64,000 nt of DNA, taken from positions 5,504,001 through 5,568,000 of the forward strand of contig NC_064034.1 of NCBI RefSeq assembly GCF_932526225.1, read 5' to 3'. This DNA comes from Nematostella vectensis (lineage: Eukaryota > Cnidaria > Anthozoa > Actiniaria > Edwardsiidae). Shown piece after piece: positions 23,801 through 34,200 of the stretch (position 1 is its first letter; the number at the start of each line of letters is the position of its first letter). A model generated the notes under the pieces. The model worked only from the letters and a program-made list of their open reading frames with translations. It did not search any database and was not told the origin of the DNA. The position numbers were made by a program, and so were the translations under genes.

Positions 23801-26041
23801 TCTCGTGTTATCTAATGCGACTCTTATTTTTCTTTTAAGATGAAGAAGAGCTGAAAAAGTATGACGGTAAGCATTGAGCTCAAAAGGGTATTGAAGTCAA
23901 GGGTTGATTGACCGCCTAGCGTGATTCCCCACCTACTGCTAGCCGACTCTCATCTTGGTGATACTCGGAAACGAACGCGCGAAGGCCAACGTTGACTATG
24001 CACCTTATTTCATTGCTCGCCCAAGCGCAATGTAGTACGAAACTAAAGCATCTCCGAATAACCCCCAATAAGAGCCAACTTCGGATCTTTTCAAATTCAC
24101 ATGTCTTAGAATGCTCCAAAATTTTCAGTATACAGGCCTTTTTCTAGTACTGATACTTGCATGAGTCGAACATGAATGGATACATCGGGCGACTCGCCTG
24201 CTACGGCTGTCTACAATATGAACACACCCTTTCTGTTTCACAACGGGCCTGATATTTTAATACTTGTGGAAGAGCTAGGTTTTGTCAATTCTTGGAATTT
24301 GCTTTTAAAAGTTCACTAAATTCGCCACACCCCTCAGAGATGGGCTAGTGTACACAACCTGAGCGTTCAGAATTAGGGGTGTTAACAGTGTTTCTGATAA
24401 CTATGTGATATAATAGTCCAGTTTCGAGTTCCACTGTGCCTGCTGGTCATAGGCACTGAGGACGCATAAATACAGTGCAAGCCTCGGTTTCAGGTGAATC
24501 GTTTGCAAATGACAGAGAGATTGTGAAGAATTCACAAGTTTTTGTTTTGCTTTACTCGAAGATACAGGAGACTCTCGCTGGTGTGCGCATGAAATTTGCC
24601 TCAAATCGAGGCTTTCACTGTATTTATGCGTCCTTAGTCTGCAAGTCCAGCGCCGGGCATAGTGGAACTAGAAATTGGGTTATTCTTCCTGCCCTTTAAA
24701 TTCCAGTCTTTCCTTCGTCATGTGGGGTTCCGAGTTTGCCAATAACAAAGGCGTCACGTGCCTTCCCTGTGCCACGTCGGTTCCGTCGAGTGGTCGGAGG
24801 AGATGAGGCCAAGGCGGGGCAGTTCCCCTGGCAAATAGCACTACTTTTCAAGCGCCAGCAATATTGCGGCGGGGCGTTAGTCCACGAGAGATGGGTGGTT
24901 ACCGGTGCACATTGCTTCAGTAAGTATTGTTACAACACAGTTCTATATTTGTAAACAAGGATTTTCGCGGGTTTACTTCGTTTACTATAAAAGACTTGAG
25001 ATGTTGTTTATTATAGGCATCGTTTTCGACATGATGTTTTCTGATACAAGATTTTTGTGTGATATTCAAGTATACACTATGGCGTTAGGCCACGCTTGTG
25101 TTGTGCTTAGTAAAAATCAAGCATTAATCAACGCATGCGTTTTTGGGATTACAGGCATCTTACTTTAGATTTGGTTTTGACGTTAGTGGGATTCGGTAAA
25201 TGAATGTACTAAGAAATGGAAGGGATTTAATTCAGAATAACATTACATATAATTCACGAGAAGCCCTTATAAAAATCCTGTGTTGTTCGTTCTCCTCTCC
25301 AAGACCCTTATACGTCCGAAGACCCAAGAGATTGGAATGTGACGTTAGGGGAATATAACTTGGCTGTTAATGAATCGTTTGAGCAGCGTCGTGGAGTTAA
25401 AAGCATCACCGTACATGAACACTACAAGTCCATGTGGTTTGAAGGAATCACCGACACTCCGCCAATGTTTGATATAGGTGAGAAATGAATCATAGAGAGG
25501 GGATTCAGAGTCGGGGATTATGGGGGTGAAGCAATATCTACAGATCTGTAACACTTCTTTTATGTTTCTAGCTCTAATTGAGCTGGATCGGCCCGTCGTG
25601 TTCAACTTCCACGTTCAGCCTATCTGCATCATGCGTCCAAACATCTCCTTCAAATGGAACACCGCGTGCTTCATCTCGGGGTGGGGCCACACTAGATGGA
25701 ACGGCTCCCAGCCCAACGTGCTCAACTTCGTGATGGTCCCCCTCGTGTCTCATGCTACATGCAATAAGCCGCTGTCTTATAACGGTACGATTCACGAGAC
25801 GGCTCTTTGTGCCGGCTACGAGAGGGGCTTAAAGGACTCGTGTGAGTTCGACAGTGGCGGGCCACTTGCCTGTCAAAAAGGTGGACGATATTACGCAGTG
25901 GGACTCGTTTCCTGGGGCGATGAATGCGCGAGGGCGCACAAGTTCGGTGTTTACTCGCGTATGGCCAAGCTCACGCCTTGGATGGTAAGTAAAATCGCCG
26001 AGAAGGAGATGGCCACCAAGAAGGCTGTAAGAAAGGGCTAG
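20856..26041 (+). CDS. Secreted trypsin-like serine protease (S1A) with Phe in the oxyanion hole
   Basis: Secreted chymotrypsin-fold endopeptidase. Proposed exons: 20856-20904 (signal peptide [17 protein letters not shown]), 23720-23767, 23840-23866, 24707-24919, 25304-25477, 25572-26041. All introns are phase 1, giving 326 residues. The two small exons (48 and 27 bp) are inferred from splice sites and phase. Motifs: dibasic activation site RR|VVGG (after Arg69), catalytic His110 (VTGAHC), Asp169 (FDIAL) and Ser265 (DSGGP). Asp259, equivalent to position 189, predicts Arg/Lys specificity, and the two pocket glycines are present. The sequence [10 protein letters not shown] has Phe where nearly all S1 enzymes have Gly193, which may lower activity or change inhibitor sensitivity. 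One Cys precedes the activation site and could tether the propeptide. Confidence 0.9.
21771..22015. mobile_element. MITE-like inverted-repeat element, relative of the 37904-38439 copy
   Basis: Left end atatccatcccccc and right end gggtatggctattttctgg form an imperfect inverted pair around C/G-rich sequence with a 23-C run (21900-21922). The end motif (TTCCAGAAAA..CCAT) matches the better preserved element in the SSBP intron. There is no coding capacity. It lies in protease intron 1. Confidence 0.45.
23178..23455 (-). mobile_element. tRNA-derived SINE (minus sense) with a 100-bp internal tandem duplication
   Basis: Read on the minus strand from 23455, a tRNA-like head appears. It has an A-box-like TTGCACAGTTGATAGAGC and, about 45 bp on, a B-box-like GGCTTCGATCC. 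A body then contains GTTGGTTAGC and GGGTTTTCTCCGGG-type words seen in many invertebrate SINEs. The distal part is duplicated with a period of exactly 100 bp (23178 and 23278). It lies in protease intron 1. Confidence 0.7.
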
Positions 26042-27732
26042 CCACAGCCAAACACATCAAGAATTATTCAGAAAGTTATTATGTACCCCTAAATAGTTCA
26101 TCACCAAGATCAACGAAAATACTGATTGAAAATCTTAACGGTCGTTAATATCACTGCACGGCCACCCAAGATATTTCTTCAACGTTCAAACTACTTTTAC
26201 GTCAATCAAATGTGTTGACTTGCAACCGACTCTTACGCAAGTAGTTTTTTTTTTTGGTATTTTTTACGTATTTTTTGCTAGCATAGAGTCGACATTTTGA
26301 TTCCAACAAAGCATTCTCTATTCTAGACAAAATAAAGGATGAACATGTGTAGGACGTCAACACTTAACGGAAGAGCACTTGGAAGCTGATTCAGACAGCA
26401 CAATTTAGTCGTATGCGACCTGCCTACGACATGTCTTAGCCCTGAATTACATAACTGCGACTTTTGTAGTCGAACATCTTAGCGGAGTCGTAAGCTGATT
26501 TACACTCTACGACTCGAGTTGTAGAGGTGTTGCGGGCCATTCGCGTACGACTAAATCGCGCTGTCTTATTCAGCCTTAAGTCTTAACGGTTCGCTGTGAG
26601 TGCGGCGAAGCACATGGAGTTTATCTTATAATAGCCCCGTGCATTAGACACGCGCAAAATTGGACCATTTGTATAAATAGTCGCCAAATTATCAGAGACG
26701 AGGGTGTCTAAAATAACTCAAATTGTCTATATATACAAATCTGTTTCGTAGACCTACGTTGCCGTAAGTCCACTCCTCCATATATGACAGAATCCCACTA
26801 ATCCCTCGCTCATATATAGACCAATACATCGAAACAATTTTATATTAGCATTGAACAATAATGACTTTATATTAACTTGGAATATTTTTTATACATGTGT
26901 AAATTCAAACAAACATATTGTTTCCTTGATATATATTACTTAGCAATAAGCAAACAAAGTCCATTGGACGGGGTTTCCCTCGCATATCAAGGATTTACCA
27001 TGGCCTAGCAAGGAGAGGGGGGGGGACTTCGAGAAAAACAGACGAGGGTGCTCGACGGCAAAATAAATTTTAACTCAAGGGGTAGCACTAAGGGCGTGGT
27101 CAACAACAATTCTTACCCCTTAGAGATAGCACATTGGGTGTGGTCGAAGGAATTTTTAACCCCGAGAGATAGCATTAAAAAACAATGCTCGTTTTAATTG
27201 ACTGACGGATCCTGTATTTTTATGTTACCGACAAAAAGTCGAAAGTATTAACCGATCAGTTGACTTGTGGTTTATTGTAAAATACGTTTCAAGCGATGGG
27301 CCACCATTGAGCGTGAGACACCCTAAAAGATAGCAGAATCGGAAAAATCCTCCCTCGGCGTGAAAACCCCTAAAAGATAGAATCGGAAAAATCCTAAAAC
27401 ACACCCTAAGAGATAGCAGTTGGTTAGAATTTTATACCCTAAAAGATAGGTCGAGCATCCCTGTCTACATTTCTGGAGAGTCCCCCCCGGAAGTTTGGGT
27501 CTGTTCCCCTTGATAAATAAACTTATTTATCTATTCCTTGAAGTCCCATCCTCATATACATGTTGGCAGGACGTGTCACAGTCCCTCCTCTACTTACAAA
27601 AAACACCGAATTGACACGGAAGTACATTGGCAATTTAGATTGGGAAATGGGATTCGACACGAGATCACATAGGGAAAGTTGGGGAATGGGTACAAGAGAT
27701 AACATTGGGCAAGTGGGGTAGTCTATATAAAA
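26042..27732. other. Intergenic downstream of the protease
   Basis: A candidate poly-A signal AATAAA lies at 26331-26336, about 290 bp after the protease stop. At 27090-27460 a loose, irregular repetition of an aGATAGCA-type word (ccctaaaagatagc) recurs. No coding exon or RNA gene was recognised. Confidence 0.5.
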
Positions 27733-28543
27733 GATTGCATGGGGCAAACCGGGAATGGATATAAGAGATTGCATGGGGCAAACGGGGAATGGATACGAGA
27801 TTGCATGGGGCAAACGGGGAATGGATACAAGAGATTGCATGGGGCAAACGGGGAATGGATACAAGAGATTGCATGGGGCAAACGGGGAATGGATACAAGA
27901 GATTGCATGGGGCAAACGGGGAATGGATACGAGAGATTGCATGGGGCAAACAGGGATGTATACAAGAGATTGCATGGGGCAAACGGGGAATGGATACAAG
28001 AGATTGCATGGGGCAAGGTGGGAATGGATACGAGAGATTGCATGGGGCAAACCGGGAATGGATATAAGAGATTGCATGGGGCAAACGGGGAATGGATACA
28101 AGAGATTGCATGGGGCAAACAGGGATGTATACAAGAGATTGCATGGGGCAAACGGGGAATGGATACAAGAGATTGCATGGGGCAAGGTGGGAATGGATAC
28201 GAGAGATTGCATGGGGCAAACCGGGAATGGATATAAGAGATTGTATGGGGCAAACGGGGATGTATACAAGAGATTGCATGGGGCAAACGGGGAATGGATA
28301 CAAGAGATTGCATGGGGCAAACGGGGAATGGATACAAGAGATTGCATGGGGCAAACGGGGAATGGATACGAGAGATTGCATGGGGCAAACGGGGATGTAT
28401 ACAAGAGATTGCATGGGGCAAACGGGGAATGGATACAAGAGATTGCATGGGGCAAACGGGGAATGGATACGGGATTGCATGGGGCAAACGGGGAATGGAT
28501 ACAAGAGATTGCATGGGGCAAGGTGGGAATGGATACAAGAGAT
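27733..28543. repeat. 34-bp minisatellite, about 24 units
   Basis: Tandem array whose unit reads gattgcatggggcaaacggg followed by gaatggatacaaga (34 bp). A shorter gatgtatac variant and a gcaaggtgggaatgg variant are interspersed in a repeating order. The period is not a multiple of 3 and no unit has stops, so overlapping frames of up to 346 codons stay open on both strands. These are artefacts. The array sits between the protease and SSBP genes. Confidence 0.97.
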
Positions 28544-29770
28544 ACGAAATATACTACTGCCAAGGAGGTTCATTTAATGAGAATATGATTACAAGCAGTT
28601 AGCACAAACTCGACGTCTATTTGATCGTCTGATAGGACAGCAATATGGAGATTTACCGGAACCCACCGGCAACTTTATTTATATACAACATATGGAATCA
28701 TAGCTTTCTGCAATTATTTGAAAATCAATCGATGTAATCAGGTTCTAATCTACATCCCAAAATAAGCGCCTTCTCAGCAGATCTCACCAAGGAGCCTCTG
28801 CGCAATTTTTGAGGCTTTTCTTTTATATAACAAAATGCCGCGTACGACGAACCTTAGTTAAGCGCCTTTTACTTTTGCTAGCGCTGATAGAGTTGTTTCG
28901 CACCCAGGTAAAACAACTAAGCTCAGCGTAAGGATCACAGAAGTCAGCGGTGCAATGACTTGCAAGACACTGAGTGCGCGCGCATAGTAGAACCCATGAG
29001 AGTACCATGCCGCGGCCTGGTTTACGGGATTTTAAATGTATAGAGTTAGATAGTGACGTATGAATTTGGACCAACACGGCAGTTCATTTGAAAGGAAAAT
29101 CACTCAGTATGAAATCTTCAAAACATTGGATCTTTGTGGCATTTTCATTGGTAATGAGAACTAAGAATCGTTATATGCAGTTTCTGTCTAGAACATGCGC
29201 ATGTCTGTCACGTGTGTGACATTTGACGGCCATTTTTACACTTTTATTTTTTTTCTTTCGCTTGTAATTGACAATATTCCAAAAACCCTGAAATATTTCG
29301 TCTACTAAAATAATCAGCTTACATCTACGGTTTCAAAATCTTTATCTTGACGTGAATTTCTTGATACTTCGAACACCATAAAAGTGTATTTTTGGTATAT
29401 CAATGTAGCTATTGTTAGTTGACAAAAGAATCCCAAGCCCTCCCCCCTCCCGCGGCGAGCCATTCACGATCCACACAACAAACTGCGCATGCTCAGTATA
29501 AAACGAGAACAATCGAGTAAGTCGCAGTTCCCGGATGTTTCGAAGCCACAGCTGTCTAAAAACATTTTAAATAGCATTCTATAGCTTGAGGTAAAACGCG
29601 ACAAAATAAATACCCACCCTCCCTTCTCTGAACAGAAAGAGCGCAAGTTTGTCGCGTCAATATCGAACAGGTGTGTAATGTCTCTTGTTTTCTCTCTATG
29701 GCGATGTATATGTATAATATATATGTATATATAATATGTATATAGTATGACAGTTCACTATGTTGTGCTA

Positions 29771-29892
29771 TTGTATAAAGAAGTCGTTTTCTTGGTCTGT
29801 TGATCTGCTGTCACCGTGCTCGAAGCGCTTCGCCTCTTCCTGCATTGTCTCTTTGATCTTAAGGATCGCAGCAGAGTCACAGTGAGTCTAAA
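29771..29892 (-). other. Possible terminal coding exon (SSBP or unknown gene)
   Basis: Minus-strand open stretch after a pyrimidine-rich acceptor (attttag), encoding about 40 residues (SAAILKIKETMQEEAKRFEH ... ENDFFIQ, stop TAG). It starts in phase 0, matching the phase-0 donor at the end of the last recognised SSBP exon. It is charged, helix-like and free of repeats, but does not resemble the usual SSBP C-terminus (YSPSMTMSV in vertebrates). It could be an alternative end, belong to another gene, or be chance. Confidence 0.22.
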
Positions 29893-30111
29893 ATACAAGG
29901 CAGACAAGCAGTGAGCGAGTCGTTTATTAACTTCTAGAAAGTTCCACCTCTCAAGGATCGCAAAAAGGTTTAATAGGCACGCGTAGTATTGTGGGAAGGG
30001 TGAGCTAAGGGGAATGGGCACAAGTTTCTTGCAAGACCATCTAAACACAAGGAGGTCGACCCAAATGACACAACACTGTTTCTGAAAGACTTATTGGACT
30101 GCAAACTTTGC

Positions 30112-30322
30112 CAACAACAAGAACACCGGTAACACAGGTAAACCATAAGTCACATGGCTTAATAACCACTGCACACATCACGTGACACGGTTAGCAAACA
30201 TTGTGTCATGCATGTGACAACAACAAGAGCACCGGTAACACAGGTAAACCATAAGTCACATGGCTTAATAACCACTGCACACATCACGTGACACGGTTAG
30301 CAAACATTGTGTCATGCATGTG
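30112..30322. repeat. 106-bp tandem duplication, two copies
   Basis: Two nearly identical copies (30112 and 30218) starting caacaacaag and containing caccggtaacacagg and the E-box-like cacgtgac. Near identity suggests a recent duplication. Confidence 0.9.
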
Positions 30323-31280
30323 TTGGAAAGCACACCGTACAAGGGCATACACCGGAGGCAGAAACGAGACTCGACAGGGTTAGAGTAATAAGGGAAGTAA
30401 GGGGCTTCCAACACACGCATGCCTCCTAAAAGTAACTCACTTTTAGGTGCCGGGCATGGTTCACTTTAGCTTGGAAACGTCTGCAAATGAACAACAAATC
30501 ATTACTGACGTGCGCGGCGCTTCAGTGGTTATTCCGTCACGTGACCTATGATCGATGTATGGTGTCGATGGAAGGGCGTGATATGGGGTAAGAAATAGAT
30601 GTACAACCTGGATATGCAAACGTAGCTAGGGGTACAAGCACCCCTTTCTGTCGCCAAATAAGCGGCCTTTTATGAAGATCTGGTTGCGCATCCCTCCCGT
30701 TGCAAACCCGTACCGATGTAATTCCCATTAAATGGTGGTGAGCTGTTGTGTATGATGCGTTTAGAAATGAGAGGCCACGATCTAATGGGCTGCATTTAAT
30801 TTGAGGAGGCAAACACCAGGTACAATTGAAAAGTAAAGAGTCACACTGTAGTAAGCTACAACGTGTTATATGGGATTGACAATATAGTGGATTCACATTC
30901 CTTTTTACGTCTGGAACATGAAAAGCGGAGAATCCTTGTCAGTCACAACGGTTTTGTTTTCATTCAAAATTGGAGGAGAAATTATGTGATTCAATTTGAA
31001 ATAATAACCTAAAAACAAAGTTTCATACTTTCCATACTAGATGAAAATGGACGCTTCCACACACGCTGAAATTTGCTGGATAACAAAATGGCGGGTAAAA
31101 GAGACTCTAAAATTCACTTCGTGGAATGGAATGGAATGTGACAAAAAGATTCACTAGCCTCATTTACCCCAAATATCATAACAACTAGTCACAACACGCG
31201 AGTACGAACACGAAATGGTCCAGCACTCGAAAAACCCAAACATGCTTCAAGTAAACACGGACATTTTTTTGATCACTTAC

Positions 31281-34200
31281 GTTATCTTGTGAAAAGGGCA
31301 ATAAGCCACCGAATTCCGAGCCATCTTCTCTAGGTGTACCGGGATTATGGTCATTTGAATTATCCTGAGACGAAAGATATGACTGCAAGATTATTTAATT
31401 GCATTACATCAAAGCAACACCATAAACAAAAACGAAAGCGTTCTATGGCCTAAACAGGAAGAGGGGCTGGCCATTTGACTCACCTTCGATAAACCGTCTA
31501 AGTCACCAGGGTTTGTATCTACAGGAGCAATAATAAGAAACTGTCTCATCTCCGGTAAAACACAGGATGGCAGAGTGATCATACAAGACAGATGAAGAAA
31601 CGGTTAGGACTTACCGTTCATAACAAGGGACGCATCTTGTCCACCCATGGACATCGGTGGTTCCCCTCCACTCATGCCGTACTAGGTACAAAGAAAAGCG
31701 ATGTCACAAAACGTGTCACACAACGGCGACATGTTAAAAGTACTTTTAAAATGATAGCACTCAGCGTTTAACAACATCGTGAAATCAGTGACCAAATAGC
31801 ATAACATCATCAAACAAGAGCCCTCACTGTCACACAACACTACTCAAACAAGTCACACGTTACCATGTGTCACACAAACCAACTCAAAAAAGCACATCAC
31901 AATCAGTGTCACACAACACTACTTAAACAAGTACATCACAACCAGTGTCACACAACACTACTCAAACAAGTACATCACAACCAGTGTCACACAACACTAC
32001 TCAAACAAGTACATCACAACCAGTGTCACACAACACTACTCAAACAAGTACATCACAACCAGTGTCAAACAACACTACTCAAACAAGTACATCACAATCA
32101 GTGTCACACAACACTACTTAAACAAGTACATCACCACCAGTGTCACACAACACTACTCAAACAAGTACATCACAACCAGTGTCACACAACACTACTCAAA
32201 CAAGTACATCACAACCAGTGTCACACAACACTACTCAAACAAGTACATCACAATCAGTGTCACACAACACTACTCAAACAAGTACATCACAACCAGTGTC
32301 ACACAACACTACTCAAACAAGTACATCACAACCAGTGTCACACAACACTACTCAAACAAGTACATCACAACCAGTGTCAAACAACACTACTCAAACAAGT
32401 ACATCACAATCAGTGTCACACAACACTACTTAAACAAGTACATCACCACCAGTGTCACACAACACTACTCAAACAAGTACATCACAACCAGTGTCACACA
32501 ACACTACTCAAACAAGTACATCACAACCAGTGTCACACAACACTACTCAAACAAGTACATCACAATCAGTGTCACACAACACTACTCAAACAAGTACATC
32601 ACAACCAGTGTCACACAACACTACTCAAACAAGTACATCAAAACCAGTGTCACACAACACTACTCAAACAAGTACATCACAACCAGTGTCACACAACACT
32701 ACTCAAACAAGTACATCACAACCAGTGTCACACAACACTACTCAAACAAGTACATCACCATCGTTATCGCAAAACACTACTCAAACAAGCACATCACAAC
32801 CAATGTCACTTTTAACACTACTATTCAAGCAATCATGTAATCACCAGTTTCACACAACACTATCAAGCAATCATGCAAGCACCAGTGTCAAACAACACTA
32901 CTCAAGCAATCATGTAATTACCTGTGTCACATTATATTACTCAAGCAATCATGTAATCAACACACAATACAACTCAAACAAGCATGTCAAGATAGATGTC
33001 ACACAATGGTACTTAAACAAGTATGCAATCATCACACAACACAACTCAAATGAGTGTATGACACAACTCTTGACCACGATCCACACAAGGTGTGGAAGTA
33101 GCATCCCAGTTCAAGATGAGTTTATCATACTCACCCCTGGCATGTTGCCACCCGGCACAGATTTCATCATTGCGTACATAGACTCACTACCCGAACTTGC
33201 TGTATCTAGACAAGTCAAAGTAACAGTATTAGTGAGATTCACAATCAGACATAGGGATTCACAAGCTATGGGATTTACAATGAGATTCCCAAGTCAGACA
33301 CAACAATACAGTATGACTCACAGTCACATATATGAGATTTACAAGTCAGTCACAACCATAGGATTTACAATTCAGTCACAACATAGACTTACTACCTAGT
33401 ATACAAAGGTCAAACATGATCATTAGGGTCAAACTAGTGATCTAATCTGACCACATCTACCCTATGGAAGCACCACATAGCATGTACTCATGGCAGAGTA
33501 TCCTGTTAAAGCATCAAGTAAAGCTTTACCCACCTTGAGGACTAGGCATTATGGGTGTCCCTGGAGGGCCTGATACCTACAAAGATAAAGACAGTGAGTA
33601 TACAGATGGTATGATACCAAGGATGTAAGATTGAACCAAAGAGAAAGGAACACCTCATGTATTGAGGCTCGCTGTGGTGAGCAGACTTATAATGCATATT
33701 AGACTGGGAGCTATTTTGACAGAAGGGCCCAGAAAATTCATTTCGCTGCACATCTCCTACACATTTGGTTTAGGTGCATAGAATGATAGAGCAATGTCTT
33801 GGGGTCATTTTGGGACCTGTTGTTGCAAGGTACTGGTGGGCCATCATGATGCAATAGGACCATTTTTTGTACCATGCCTAGAACCCCCAAAATAAAGGGC
33901 CACAATAAGAGAATCACAGAAACTCGTTATTTCCCTCTGGAAAATGATGATATGGGCTTAATACTTTGTAAACATACTGATTTAGTTACTTTCATCTTAT
34001 CAAAACGTTAAACATCACTTTCCTGTTGCCATGGCAACCGTTGTATATGTTATTAACCTTTTTTGTACTATGAGTATTAAAAGTATTGAGTACTATAACT
34101 ACGCATAATTAAATAAGTTCTTGTTCCACAATGAAGCGGAGAAGGTTAACATTATAAATTGTGCATGTTCTATTATCAACAGGCGTATAAAGTTTGATAG

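Larger units (their letters stand above)
28544..31280. other. Region downstream of (or 3' part of) the SSBP gene
   Basis: Contains an AT-dinucleotide-rich microsatellite (about 29700-29750), a 106-bp tandem duplication (30112-30322) and a possible terminal exon (29771-29892, separate entry). No other coding exon was recognised on either strand. The true SSBP 3' end must lie here or just after 31281. Confidence 0.5.

Noticed and set aside
27523-28602. Open frames of 92-346 codons on both strands
   Set aside because: Produced by the 34-bp tandem repeat having no stops; no start, splice or domain evidence.
31865-33399. Thr/Ser/His-rich frames of about 316 codons
   Set aside because: 39-bp minisatellite in an SSBP intron; 39 is divisible by 3 so the frame stays open. 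They lie on the strand opposite to SSBP.
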